Shown here: piece after piece, positions 33,953-42,982 of the stretch
How the letters are laid out: each line of letters starts with the position of its first letter
Numbering within the stretch: position 1 is the stretch's first letter
NCBI RefSeq assembly: GCF_963974425.1
Contig: NZ_CAXBCK010000019.1
Coordinates: 1 to 63,271, forward strand
Direction of reading: 5' to 3'
Length of the DNA: 63,271 nucleotides
Source: Marixanthomonas sp963974425
GTDB taxonomy: Bacteria > Bacteroidota > Bacteroidia > Flavobacteriales > Flavobacteriaceae
The notes under the pieces: model-generated
The model's database searches: none
The model's input: the letters and a program-made list of their open reading frames with translations, nothing else
What the model was told of the DNA's origin: nothing
Translations under genes and position numbers: made by a program

Positions 33953-35853
33953 TCTGCTTCTATAAATTGAAGTTTATCATTATATTCTACTATGTATACT
34001 GCATTATTTTGATAGCCAGAAAGAAGTTTGTTTGTGTACTGAAATTTATTCTCAATGTATTCTGTTACAAAATCATTTTCGCTGGCTTTATACATATCGT
34101 CTGCCGAAGCCAGGCGTAATAAAATATCATACATAATATCAAAACCTCGTACTGCGTATCGGTTAGGCAATACACCGTATTCATTTTTATAACTGATTAG
34201 AAAAGGATCTTTTTCATTAAAGTCATAATTCTTGTTTACTGAAGGAAATGTAAATTTCAGCTTTGCTAAATGCATATTCGAGACATCGTGATAATCGTAC
34301 GCCTTATTTTTATCAAGGGCTAACAACCTTAATTTATGATTTTTAGGCATACCATTTAAAAGTCCTACCACATTACTAACCAATACCGGGTCACTCGAAG
34401 CTAATACCACCCAATTTTCACGGTTTGTGTCTACTTTTGCAGCAATATCACGCTGATATAAATAACCGCCTTCACGTGGAGAAACTGATTTTGCTGTAGG
34501 AATTTGAGAAATTATTTTCTGTTTTTCGGCGTTGTGCTTTGAATCGCTAACAATGATTAGGTTTTTTCCAGCTGATTTTTCAACTAAAAAATCCATCATT
34601 CGTGCTTGAAGCATATCATCTGTAGGTAACGTTTGGAAAAGATTAGGGTACATCCGTATTTCCTTATTGCTCAAAGGAGAGAAAACAGGCACATTATCAC
34701 TGCGTAACGTTGCTGCAGCTTTGTCAACATTTTTACTTAATAGAGGCCCAATAACGGCATCCATATTATCAAAATCACCACCCGAAACAATGGCACCTAC
34801 TTTAGCTGCGTTTCGTTCAGTATCGAAAACCTGAAGGTTGACAGAAATCCCTTTATCTTTCGCAAATTCGGCTGCCATTAATACACCGCTGTAAAAATCA
34901 AGAGAAATACGTAAAACTGAGTTAGATTTTATTAAATCCTCATTAGCTTCTGTGGAATCTGGGTCTGCTTCTTGCAGTTGAAAAGGCAATAACAGAGCAA
35001 TGTTTTTCTCAGATTTGTTAGCAATGTAGTTTTCAAGATTTACTGGGGTCGCTTTTTCAGTAATACCCACAGAGTTTTCTTTTGGAATTTTTAAAATCAT
35101 TCCGTCCTTTAATCCATCTTTAGCGTATGGATTAAGAGCCACAATATCTTCTTCTGAAAGTCCTAACTTTACTTTTAACCGGTAAAACCCCTCTTTAGGC
35201 TGTACCTCGTATAAATCGTATTTCTCATTATCAATCGTGGCAGATTCTGTTGTAGAAACATCTGGAACATTTAAAGCAGTACCGATTGTAATATTTTTAT
35301 CTAGACCTGGATTGAGTTTCTTTAATTCGGCAATCGTGGTATTGTACTTTCTAGCAATTCCGTAAATAGTTTCTTTAGGTTCAACAGTATGAGTGCTAAT
35401 ATCTGTATTTTCTGTTGTTTCAGAAACTGTAGTAGTACTTCCCTTTGGTGTAATAGGAATACGTATTTTCTCTCCTTTTTTAAGCTGTCGTGAATACAAT
35501 TCTTTATTGTATTTCTTTATTTCATCTTGAGAGACATTGTATTCTTGCGAAATACTAAATAACGTTTCTTTTCTTTTTACACGATGTTCCTTAAAAGTGA
35601 CACTTGTTGCGCCGGAGTTTGAAATAACATTTGAAGAACGGGGTAGAATAATAATTGTATTTGCACCAATACCATTTTTAGCATCAGGGTTTAACCTATA
35701 GATTGCACTTTCTGTAGTTCCGTATTCTTGGGAGATACTGTAAATTGTTTCACCACTTTTTACTTTATGACTTCGATATTGTTGCTGCTGAGTTGCAATA
35801 CCACAACCTGTATTAAGCGTACATATCAAAAAAAGGTATATAAAATGCTTCAA
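33949..35853 (-). CDS. LysM x4 plus periplasmic-binding-like fusion protein
   Basis: The 634-residue exported protein has an N-terminal signal region with a weak lipobox-like cysteine (LNTGCG). Four LysM repeats follow between about residues 26 and 265; each has a [K/E]xGExxYxIxxxY-like start and an LNPxxxxx...GxxLxIP end. The C-terminal ~350 residues resemble a type 1 periplasmic-binding (LivJ/Peripla_BP_6) fold: IALLLPFQL, LDFYSGVLMAAEFAKDKG, AVIGPLLSKNVDKAA and GFDIMYDILLRLAS. I infer that it binds peptidoglycan through LysM and holds a ligand-binding domain in the periplasm. The ligand is unknown. Confidence 0.82.
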   Translation of the reverse strand: MKHFIYLFLICTLNTGCGIATQQQQYRSHKVKSGETIYSISQEYGTTESAIYRLNPDAKNGIGANTIIILPRSSNVISNSGATSVTFKEHRVKRKETLFSISQEYNVSQDEIKKYNKELYSRQLKKGEKIRIPITPKGSTTTVSETTENTDISTHTVEPKETIYGIARKYNTTIAELKKLNPGLDKNITIGTALNVPDVSTTESATIDNEKYDLYEVQPKEGFYRLKVKLGLSEEDIVALNPYAKDGLKDGMILKIPKENSVGITEKATPVNLENYIANKSEKNIALLLPFQLQEADPDSTEANEDLIKSNSVLRISLDFYSGVLMAAEFAKDKGISVNLQVFDTERNAAKVGAIVSGGDFDNMDAVIGPLLSKNVDKAAATLRSDNVPVFSPLSNKEIRMYPNLFQTLPTDDMLQARMMDFLVEKSAGKNLIIVSDSKHNAEKQKIISQIPTAKSVSPREGGYLYQRDIAAKVDTNRENWVVLASSDPVLVSNVVGLLNGMPKNHKLRLLALDKNKAYDYHDVSNMHLAKLKFTFPSVNKNYDFNEKDPFLISYKNEYGVLPNRYAVRGFDIMYDILLRLASADDMYKASENDFVTEYIENKFQYTNKLLSGYQNNAVYIVEYNDKLQFIEAE

Positions 35854-35969
35854 AATATTCTTATGTTAGGTTATATGTATTCGTATTTGTTCCTTTAAGT
35901 TTATAATCCTTAGCTTATTGAATCTAGCTACGAGGCTTTAAAAACCTTTTAGAATGTTTTCAGGGGATC

Positions 35970-37499
35970 TTATTCCCATTCAATCGTAGCTGGTGGCTTC
36001 GAACTAATATCATAGACTACTCTATTAACGCCTTTTACCCGGTTTATTATATGATTACTAGTTTCCTGTAAAAACTCATACGGTAAATTCACCCAATCTG
36101 CTGTCATACCATCGGTAGATTCTACCGCTCGCAATGCTACAACTTTTTCGTATGTACGTTCGTCTCCCATTACGCCAACACTCTGCACTGGAAGTAAAAT
36201 AGCACCGGCTTGCCATACTTTATCGTACAAATCCCATTTTCTAAGTCCATTGATAAATATAGCATCAACTTCCTGTAAGATACGAACTTTTTCAGCAGTA
36301 ATATCTCCTAAAATTCTAATAGCTAATCCAGGCCCCGGAAATGGATGTCTGCCTAAAAGTTTCTTATCAATACCCATTTCTGCTCCTACACGTCTTACTT
36401 CATCTTTAAAAAGCATACGAAGGGGTTCTACCACTTTCAACTTCATAAAGTCTGGCAAACCTCCCACATTATGGTGCGATTTAATTGTTACCGAAGGACC
36501 GTTAACCGAAACACTTTCTATAACATCAGGATAAATAGTTCCTTGTGCTAACCAATTAACATCTTGTACTTCATGTGCTTCGTCGTCAAAAACTTCAATA
36601 AAAGCGTTGCCAATGGCTTTTCTTTTTAATTCGGGATCACTTATATCTTTTAAAGCCTCCAAAAAACGTACCGAAGCATCCACTCCTTTAACGTTTAAGC
36701 CCATATCTTTATATTGTGACAAGACATCACTGAATTCATTTTTCCGAAGCAATCCGTTATTCACAAAAATACAATACAAGTTTTTGCCTATCGCTTTATG
36801 TAATAAAATAGCAGCTACAGTAGAATCTACACCACCGCTTAAACCTAATACCACCTTATCGTTTCCTAATTGCTCTTTCAGGGCGTCAACAGTAGTATCT
36901 ACAAATGCTGCAGGCGTCCAACTTTGCTCAACACCGGCAATATGAACTAAGAAATTTTCTAACAGTTGTTTCCCATCTGTTGTGTGATACACTTCTGGAT
37001 GAAACTGAATAGCATAAATTTTTTCGCCTTCAATATGGTAGGCTGCATTAAGCACATCTGGTGTGCTTGCTAACCGAATTCCATTTTCAGGGAGATGAGC
37101 AATGGTATCACTATGACTCATCCAAACCTGTGTTCCTTCTAAAATACCCTTAAAAAGAGAAGCATCAGCCTTTATCATTGAAAGTTTGGCCCTTCCATAC
37201 TCTCTAATATTAGAAGGCTCCACACTACCCCCATTAAAATGAGCGATATATTGTGCGCCGTAGCAAACAGCCAACATAGGTAGTTTACCTTTTATACGGG
37301 ATAAATCTGGATGTGGTGCATCTTCGGCACGAACCGAAAACGGACTTCCCGAAAGGATTACGGCTTTAAACTCATCTAAACTCTCTGGAATGTTGTGGTA
37401 AGGGTGGATTTCGCAGTAAATATTCAACTCTCTTACACGACGTGCTATTAGCTGTGTGTACTGTGAACCAAAATCTAAAATAAGGACGTTGTTTTGCAT
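35970..37499 (-). CDS. guaA: GMP synthase (glutamine-hydrolysing)
   Basis: The enzyme makes GMP from XMP. I choose the ATG at 37499 (509 residues, MQNNVLILDFGSQYTQLIARR) rather than an upstream TTG at 37505. The N-terminal glutamine amidotransferase shows the nucleophile in LAVCYGAQYIAH and a QFHPEVYHT site. The ATP pyrophosphatase domain has VLGLSGGVDSTVAAILL, and the C-terminal dimerisation domain ends in KPPATIEWE. A TATTTTTG element lies directly before the start. Confidence 0.97.
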   Translation of the reverse strand: MQNNVLILDFGSQYTQLIARRVRELNIYCEIHPYHNIPESLDEFKAVILSGSPFSVRAEDAPHPDLSRIKGKLPMLAVCYGAQYIAHFNGGSVEPSNIREYGRAKLSMIKADASLFKGILEGTQVWMSHSDTIAHLPENGIRLASTPDVLNAAYHIEGEKIYAIQFHPEVYHTTDGKQLLENFLVHIAGVEQSWTPAAFVDTTVDALKEQLGNDKVVLGLSGGVDSTVAAILLHKAIGKNLYCIFVNNGLLRKNEFSDVLSQYKDMGLNVKGVDASVRFLEALKDISDPELKRKAIGNAFIEVFDDEAHEVQDVNWLAQGTIYPDVIESVSVNGPSVTIKSHHNVGGLPDFMKLKVVEPLRMLFKDEVRRVGAEMGIDKKLLGRHPFPGPGLAIRILGDITAEKVRILQEVDAIFINGLRKWDLYDKVWQAGAILLPVQSVGVMGDERTYEKVVALRAVESTDGMTADWVNLPYEFLQETSNHIINRVKGVNRVVYDISSKPPATIEWE

Positions 37500-37502
37500 A
37501 GG

Positions 37503-37510
37503 CAAAAATA
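37503..37510 (-). promoter_or_regulatory. TAnnTTTG -7 element abutting guaA start
   Basis: On the minus strand this reads TATTTTTG and ends 3 bases before the chosen ATG. If used, the mRNA would start at or inside the start codon. It could equally be chance in an AT-rich spacer. Confidence 0.35.
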
Positions 37511-37513
37511 ATT

Positions 37514-37538
37514 GAAAAATAAGGTTACTAAAACCTTA
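37514..37538 (-). terminator. Possible terminator after the EEP phosphatase gene
   Basis: A 7-bp TAAGGTT/AACCTTA stem with a short loop, followed by TTTTT on the minus strand, lies 37 bases after the stop of the preceding gene. It is AT-rich and weak. Confidence 0.4.
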
Positions 37539-37574
37539 TGCTACTTTTTTTATAAAATTTTAAATATTCTGTTT

Positions 37575-38606
37575 TCACTCCCAACCTAATGTTGCGCTTA
37601 CAGGAAAATGATCTGAAAACGATTTTTCCATTGTATTGAATTTCAACACTTCAAAATCGTTTGAATTCATTATAAAATCAATTCGCATGGGGTAAAAATC
37701 AAATTTAAAGGTTGTGCCAATTCCATTGCCTCGTTTTAAAAAGGCATCCTGCATATCGACTGTCAAACTTTTGTACACATATGAGAAAGAAGTATTATTA
37801 AAATCACCCATAACTAGCGTTTTGTAGGGACTCTTCTCTTTATGTTCTTTTATCATGGCAACTTGCCCTTCTTGTTTTACAAAAGCATCTGCTATGCGTT
37901 TTCGCAATCTTGTTTTATCATTTTCCTGCAAATAGCTTACTCTAGGTTTTATACCCATTGATTGCAAGTGTAAATTGTACACTCTTAAAGTATCTTCATT
38001 TTTTACAATATCTGCAAAAATTGTGTTGTTAGATGTATCAGAAAAATCAAACGCTCCTTTATTTACAATGGGATATTTTGAAAAAATGGCATGTCCCAAC
38101 TTATTTTCCTTCTTAAAGTTAATAAACTGATATGGGTATTCTGAAAAATCTATTTTGTTTTGCAAATAATATTCTTGTATCGAAATAACATCAGGTTTTT
38201 CTTCTTCTATAATTTCTAAAAAAGTTTTAGATACTTCTTCGGAAGCAGGATTATCTTCATACGCATTAAACAACCGTACATTATAGGAAAGAATACGAAT
38301 CGTTTTATTATATTCTGAAGCGTCTTTTTCAGTAGAGATTTCAAAAAAAGGATTGAAGTAAAAATAAGCAATTACTAAGATAACAGTCGAAACTAGAAAT
38401 TTTCTTTTCATCCTTATAAGCCAATAAATAGCAAAAAAAATGTTTAATGCAATTAATGGCGAGACCAATAAACTCAATAACGAAAGTGTTGGAAATTTTG
38501 AAGGTGGTAAATAGGGTAATACAAATGACAATAAAAGAAAAAACGCTACTAGCGAATTACCCCAAAAAAGCAATTTAGTTATGATTCCTCCTTTTTTCAA
38601 ACTCAA
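37575..38606 (-). CDS. Membrane-anchored endonuclease/exonuclease/phosphatase protein
   Basis: The 343-residue protein has three N-terminal membrane segments in its first ~85 residues, then an EEP fold: ILSYNVRLFN, ISIQEYY with the metal glutamate, VYNLHLQS, VMGDFNNTSFSYVY and a terminal SDHFPVSATL with the catalytic histidine. The active site probably faces the periplasm. Members cleave phosphodiesters of nucleic acids, lipids or other molecules; the substrate is unknown. It overlaps the upstream rhomboid gene by 4 bases. Confidence 0.85.
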   Translation of the reverse strand: MSLKKGGIITKLLFWGNSLVAFFLLLSFVLPYLPPSKFPTLSLLSLLVSPLIALNIFFAIYWLIRMKRKFLVSTVILVIAYFYFNPFFEISTEKDASEYNKTIRILSYNVRLFNAYEDNPASEEVSKTFLEIIEEEKPDVISIQEYYLQNKIDFSEYPYQFINFKKENKLGHAIFSKYPIVNKGAFDFSDTSNNTIFADIVKNEDTLRVYNLHLQSMGIKPRVSYLQENDKTRLRKRIADAFVKQEGQVAMIKEHKEKSPYKTLVMGDFNNTSFSYVYKSLTVDMQDAFLKRGNGIGTTFKFDFYPMRIDFIMNSNDFEVLKFNTMEKSFSDHFPVSATLGWE

Positions 38607-39475
38607 TTATCTTTACCTGCTTTAAACAAAAAATCTTTTTCAGCTTTTGTTAAGCTATCGTAGCCACTTTTACCTATTTTATCTAAAATTTCGTCAATCT
38701 TTTTCTGATTGTCATTTTTATTTTCAGTAGAAGTAGATTTTTTAGAAGTTTTTTTATTTCGATGTACTTTAGTAAACGGTTTCTTTTTTCGAGGTGTAAA
38801 TAAGTTTTCTACCCAATCAATTATATTTTCGAACCATTTTCCAATGTCGTTTCCTTTTTGAAGCTGTTGCGCATACACAAAACCAAATATAGCACCACCA
38901 ATGTGCGCCAATCGGCCACCAGCATTACCACTACTTGGCAACAACACCAAATCTAACAATACCAAGACCAAAGCTATTTGCCATAGTTTAATACGGAACC
39001 TGAAGACCATCACCTCTGCATTAGGTGTATATGTTGCGATAAAAACCATTATGGCTGTTACGGCTCCTGAAGCACCTATTAACCCAGCAGTAGTACCTTT
39101 TAAAGCAGGAAAAACACTATATGCTGTTACATAGAGTAATCCACCAAAAAGAGCTCCCAATAAATAGATGGTTAAAAATCGTTTTTCGCTGAAAAGGTTT
39201 AATATAAAGCGTCCAAACCAATAGAGCCAAAGCATATTAAACAGAATATGGAAAAACCCAAAATGTAAAAACGAATAGGTTAACAGTGACCAAGGTTGTA
39301 ATAAAACGCTACCAAAATTTTCGGGTAATATAAACCATTGCACCAATTGTCCAGGGCCCATACCCATAAAAAACGCCAATAAACGCACACCTATAAAAAT
39401 AACTGCATTAATAGCAATCAATTTTATAATTATACTTGAAGTTTTAAATTGATATTTTAAGCTGTTCGTATCCAT
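38603..39475 (-). CDS. Rhomboid family intramembrane serine protease
   Basis: The 290-residue protein has six predicted membrane helices with the catalytic dyad Ser136 in GASGAV and His191 in AHIGGAIFG; FHILFNMLWLYWFG is the conserved loop-1/helix-2 segment. A charged C-terminal extension of about 80 residues ends in a short helical pair (KIDEILDKIGKSGYDSLTKAEKDFLF), seen in many Bacteroidota rhomboids. It is downstream of a second rhomboid, 2 bases apart. Confidence 0.92.
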   Translation of the reverse strand: MDTNSLKYQFKTSSIIIKLIAINAVIFIGVRLLAFFMGMGPGQLVQWFILPENFGSVLLQPWSLLTYSFLHFGFFHILFNMLWLYWFGRFILNLFSEKRFLTIYLLGALFGGLLYVTAYSVFPALKGTTAGLIGASGAVTAIMVFIATYTPNAEVMVFRFRIKLWQIALVLVLLDLVLLPSSGNAGGRLAHIGGAIFGFVYAQQLQKGNDIGKWFENIIDWVENLFTPRKKKPFTKVHRNKKTSKKSTSTENKNDNQKKIDEILDKIGKSGYDSLTKAEKDFLFKAGKDN

Positions 39476-39477
39476 TG

Positions 39478-40212
39478 TTAATTCCAGCGATGTGAATTAA
39501 AACTATTTTTTTTCCAATAATAAGCCATAATAAACCCAAATATAGCCCCACCAATATGCGCCCAATGAGCGATTCCGAAAGGTGAGCCTGTTATTCCGAA
39601 AAACACATCTCCTGCAATAATCAAAGGGATAAAATACTTCGCTTTTATGGGAACAGGTAAAAATATAAGCATCAATTCTATATTAGGAAACATCAAACCA
39701 AACGCTACTAATATTCCATAAATTGCACCTGAAGCACCAACGGCTGGTGTATTAAAGTTATTGTACAATGTTTGAATGGTTTCCTTTGAAACACTTTCCA
39801 ATATTCCTGTATTATACTGTCCAGTTTCTAACAAAGTCATGATTTGTGACTGATCCATTCCTGCTGCCATCAACGCATCGTAACCACTATGTATTTGATA
39901 ATAATTTACTAATGTATGAATTAATGCAGCTCCAAATCCTGCCGAAAAATAGAAAAACAAAAACTTTTTCTGTCCCCAGCGCATTTCTAATGGCGAACCA
40001 AAAGCCCACAACGCATACATATTAAAAAGAATATGCATAAAACCTCCGTGCATAAACATATGCGTAAGTGGTTGCCAAATTTGAAATTTTGGGTTTTCAA
40101 AATAAAAAAGTGAAAACAACCTGTATACTAAATCGCCTGAGATTAAAGTCCCTACAAAACAAATTGCGTTTATAATGATTAAAACCTTAACGGTTTCGGT
40201 TATTCTTCCCAT
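39478..40212 (-). CDS. Rhomboid family intramembrane serine protease
   Basis: The 244-residue rhomboid has the dyad Ser161 (VGASGAIYG) and His219 (AHIGGAIFG) and a FMHILFNMYALWAFG segment. Between helices 3 and 4 there is an inserted stretch of about 45 residues (IHSGYDALMAAG onward) not present in the downstream rhomboid. Its start abuts the mutL stop. The two rhomboids differ enough not to be a recent duplication. Confidence 0.92.
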   Translation of the reverse strand: MGRITETVKVLIIINAICFVGTLISGDLVYRLFSLFYFENPKFQIWQPLTHMFMHGGFMHILFNMYALWAFGSPLEMRWGQKKFLFFYFSAGFGAALIHTLVNYYQIHSGYDALMAAGMDQSQIMTLLETGQYNTGILESVSKETIQTLYNNFNTPAVGASGAIYGILVAFGLMFPNIELMLIFLPVPIKAKYFIPLIIAGDVFFGITGSPFGIAHWAHIGGAIFGFIMAYYWKKNSFNSHRWN

Positions 40213-42063
40213 TTACATAAATTTTTTATCAAAGTCGTTGGCGTCCAAAGTTACCAATACTGGTCTATTACTTGGCGACACGCTAGGTTCTTTACAAGCA
40301 AACAATTGGTGCACCAAATGCAATTGCGCCTCTTGCTTTAAAGGTGTTCCCGTTTTTACTGCCATATTTTTTGCCATACTTTTTGCCAATAAATCATTTT
40401 GGCTAAAGCCAGCATCTGGCACTTCTTCTTTTATATCTTTTACTAACTGTGTTAAAACAGTTTCAACTTGGCTTTCGGTTATTGAAACAGGAATACCACT
40501 AATTTCAACGGTTCCGTCTTTTATTTCTGAAAAAACAAAACCTGTATGCTCCAATTGTTCTTTCAAATCTTCTAGAAACACCAAGTCGGGGTTTGAGAAA
40601 CTCAGTTGCAACGGAAACAATAATTGTTGACTCACCGCTTCTTGCACGGTGATATTTTTTAGTAATTCTTCATATATAATACGTTGATGTGCCAAATGTT
40701 GATGAATTACTAACATGCCACTTTTAATCGGGCTGATAATGTATTTATTCTGAAGCTGAAACGTAACACGTAGATTTTCCTCTTGGTCATTTTCAAAAAG
40801 ACTTCCAGAGACCTCTTCACTTTCAAATTCGATGCTATCATCTTGACCTAAAACTGCCGTTTCACTTTTTAAACCAGCATATAAAGATTCCCAAGAGGCT
40901 GATGATTTTTTCTCGCGTTTAAAAGGAAAAGTGATATTTTTTTGTTTCCGTTCGCCTTGAAAAGGATTAAAATTTCTATCCACATCTATAGTAGGTGCTA
41001 CCGGTGATTTTTTACTGTACTCGTAGGGTGTATCAAACCCCGTATCTTTTTCAAAATCAAGCACTGGTGCAATACTAAACTGCCCTAAACTGTGTTTAAT
41101 AGTCGCTCGAAGCATTGCATAAATAGCGTGTTCATCGTCAAATTTTATTTCAGTTTTGGTGGGATGAATGTTTATATCAATGCTTTTGGTATCTACTTCT
41201 AAAAATAAAAAGTACCCAGCATAGGCTCCATCTTTCAACAATCCTTCAAAAGCAGCACTTACAGCGTGATGTAAATATGAACTTTTTATAAAACGATTAT
41301 TGACAAAGAAAAACTGTTCGCCTCTACTCTTTTTAGCGTATTCGGGCTTTATTACAAAACCCTCTATTTTAAGTATTTCTGTTTCTTCGGAAACGGGAAC
41401 GAGTTTTTCGTTCATTTTATTTCCGAAGATATTTACAATGCGTTGTCTTTCATTACTGGACGGAAGATTAAAAACATTACTTCCGTTGTGCAACATATTA
41501 AATTCTACTTGCGGATGTGCTAAAGCAACACGATGGAATTCATCAATAATATGACGCGTTTCTACATTGTTACTTTTTAAGAAATTTCGGCGTGCAGGAA
41601 TGTTGTAAAATAGATTTTTAACTGAAATAGTCGTGCCTTTAGCAACCACCTCAGGTTCTTGTTCGGTCACTTCACTACCTTCAATAGTAATTTTAGTGCC
41701 AATTTCAGAATCTTTAGTCTTAGTTTTCAATTCTACGTGAGCAATCGCTGCAATAGAAGCCAAAGCTTCCCCACGGAAACCTTTAGTGTGCAGATTAAAA
41801 AGGTCGTCTGCAGATTTTATTTTTGAAGTTGCATGCCGTTCAAAAGATAACCGGGCATCGGTAGTGCTCATGCCGATTCCATCATCAATTACCTGAATAA
41901 GTGTTTTACCAGCATCTTTTACCACCAATTTTATTGAGGTTGATTTAGCATCAATCGCATTCTCCAACAATTCCTTAACTACAGAAGCTGGGCGTTGTAC
42001 CACTTCTCCCGCTGCTATTTGATTGGCAACGTGATCCGGTAAAAGTTGAATGATGTCGGTCAT
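40213..42063 (-). CDS. mutL: DNA mismatch repair protein MutL
   Basis: The 616-residue protein has the complete GHKL ATPase head: ELLENAIDA (residues 31-39), DDGIG (60-64) and GFRGEAL (95-101). A linker of about 100 residues follows, then a MutL C-terminal dimerisation domain. The three metal-site motifs of endonuclease-type MutL are all altered: HQHLAHQR at 454-461 instead of DQHAxxER, AKNMAVK at 564-570 instead of ACHxAxK, and SPSNRP at 596-601 instead of CPHGRP. The start forms a TAATG overlap with the small membrane protein gene upstream. Confidence 0.96.
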   Translation of the reverse strand: MTDIIQLLPDHVANQIAAGEVVQRPASVVKELLENAIDAKSTSIKLVVKDAGKTLIQVIDDGIGMSTTDARLSFERHATSKIKSADDLFNLHTKGFRGEALASIAAIAHVELKTKTKDSEIGTKITIEGSEVTEQEPEVVAKGTTISVKNLFYNIPARRNFLKSNNVETRHIIDEFHRVALAHPQVEFNMLHNGSNVFNLPSSNERQRIVNIFGNKMNEKLVPVSEETEILKIEGFVIKPEYAKKSRGEQFFFVNNRFIKSSYLHHAVSAAFEGLLKDGAYAGYFLFLEVDTKSIDINIHPTKTEIKFDDEHAIYAMLRATIKHSLGQFSIAPVLDFEKDTGFDTPYEYSKKSPVAPTIDVDRNFNPFQGERKQKNITFPFKREKKSSASWESLYAGLKSETAVLGQDDSIEFESEEVSGSLFENDQEENLRVTFQLQNKYIISPIKSGMLVIHQHLAHQRIIYEELLKNITVQEAVSQQLLFPLQLSFSNPDLVFLEDLKEQLEHTGFVFSEIKDGTVEISGIPVSITESQVETVLTQLVKDIKEEVPDAGFSQNDLLAKSMAKNMAVKTGTPLKQEAQLHLVHQLFACKEPSVSPSNRPVLVTLDANDFDKKFM

Positions 42064-42350
42064 TAGTTTTGGTAGAATATTGACAAATCAAAATCGATGA
42101 TATATAGGAAAATGAAAATAAAAATCGCAACAATCAATATAATTGTTCGGTTAGCTCGACGATTTTTAGACTGCTGAAGGTCTTCCCAAGCCGTTTTAAA
42201 TTTATTTTTTAACCCCGAATTACCGCCAACAGTGCTTCGGTATTCATCAAATTTATGCTTAATGCTGTACGGACTTCCTTCACCATCGTTCTTGTAATAA
42301 CGCGGGCTGTAATCAAATTTTTTATTCTTTCGTGACTTTATAATTCCCAT
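42063..42350 (-). CDS. Small single-pass membrane protein
   Basis: The 95-residue protein has a basic, soluble N-terminal two-thirds (KSRKNKKFDYSPRYYK) and one C-terminal membrane helix (TIILIVAIFIFIFLYIIDF). Homologues in flavobacteria are often labelled 'riboflavin synthase subunit beta', but nothing here resembles that enzyme; the label probably came from the nearby ribH gene. Its stop overlaps the mutL start (TAATG) and it is preceded by a TACATTTG element, so it heads the mutL-rhomboid unit. Its function is unknown. Confidence 0.7.
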   Translation of the reverse strand: MGIIKSRKNKKFDYSPRYYKNDGEGSPYSIKHKFDEYRSTVGGNSGLKNKFKTAWEDLQQSKNRRANRTIILIVAIFIFIFLYIIDFDLSIFYQN

Positions 42351-42363
42351 AATCCTCGTGTTT

Positions 42364-42371
42364 CAAATGTA
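42364..42371 (-). promoter_or_regulatory. TAnnTTTG -7 element heading the mutL unit
   Basis: On the minus strand this reads TACATTTG, 13 bases before the start of the small membrane protein gene. It is a full consensus match, without a clear -33. Confidence 0.5.
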
Positions 42372-42483
42372 CTTAAAATACTGCAGTTTTTGAAGTGATT
42401 TGCAGTGCTTTATTTGTGAATACAATAACCGTTCCGAAGGATTGGCACTCAACGGTATCTATAAAAAGAGGTTTATAAAAAAT

Positions 42484-42981
42484 CTAAAAACGAGCATCTT
42501 TTCTAAGCTGCGCCATTTTTATGGCGGCTATAGCAGCTTCACTCCCTTTATTACCGTGCTTACCACCGCTACGGTCTATGGATTGTTGCATGGTATTATC
42601 GGTAAGTACGCAGAAAATAACTGGAATATCGCTTTGTATATTAAGGTCTTTTATACCTTGGGTTACCCCATCACACACAAAATCGAAGTGTTTTGTTTCA
42701 CCTTGTATTACACTACCTATAGCAATTACAGCATCGAGCATATCGTAGCTTTGCTGCATTTTTTTACAGCCATAAATTAATTCGAAACTTCCAGGAACGT
42801 TCCAACGAACAATATTCTCCTTCACCCCGCCACAATCTAAAATAGCATCGAAAGCTCCTTGAAAAAGACCTTCGGTAATGTTGTCATTCCATTCTGAAAC
42901 AACAATCCCAAACCGAAAGTTTTTCGCGTTTGGGATTGTTGCTTTATCGTAATGTGATAAATTTTTATTTACTGTTGCCAT
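42484..42981 (-). CDS. ribH: 6,7-dimethyl-8-ribityllumazine synthase
   Basis: The 165-residue enzyme makes lumazine from 5-amino-6-ribitylaminouracil and dihydroxybutanone phosphate, the penultimate step to riboflavin. Motifs: VVSEWNDNITEGL, VPGSFELIYGCKKM, AIGSVIQGETKHFDFVCDG (with the catalytic histidine) and a KHGNKGSEAAIAAIKMA helix. It starts 1 base after the stop of the TPR gene, so the two form an operon. No FMN riboswitch is seen upstream. Confidence 0.96.
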   Translation of the reverse strand: MATVNKNLSHYDKATIPNAKNFRFGIVVSEWNDNITEGLFQGAFDAILDCGGVKENIVRWNVPGSFELIYGCKKMQQSYDMLDAVIAIGSVIQGETKHFDFVCDGVTQGIKDLNIQSDIPVIFCVLTDNTMQQSIDRSGGKHGNKGSEAAIAAIKMAQLRKDARF

Positions 42982-42982
42982 A

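Noticed and set aside
42063..42350. The small gene near ribH as a riboflavin synthase subunit.
   Set aside because: It is a 95-residue basic protein with one TM helix and no resemblance to RibE or RibH. The real lumazine synthase is the next gene upstream on the strand.
42351..42483. A structured RNA or riboswitch beside ribH.
   Set aside because: The stretch lies downstream of ribH, is AT-rich and shows no FMN-riboswitch-like conserved blocks. I see nothing in it beyond the -7 element noted.
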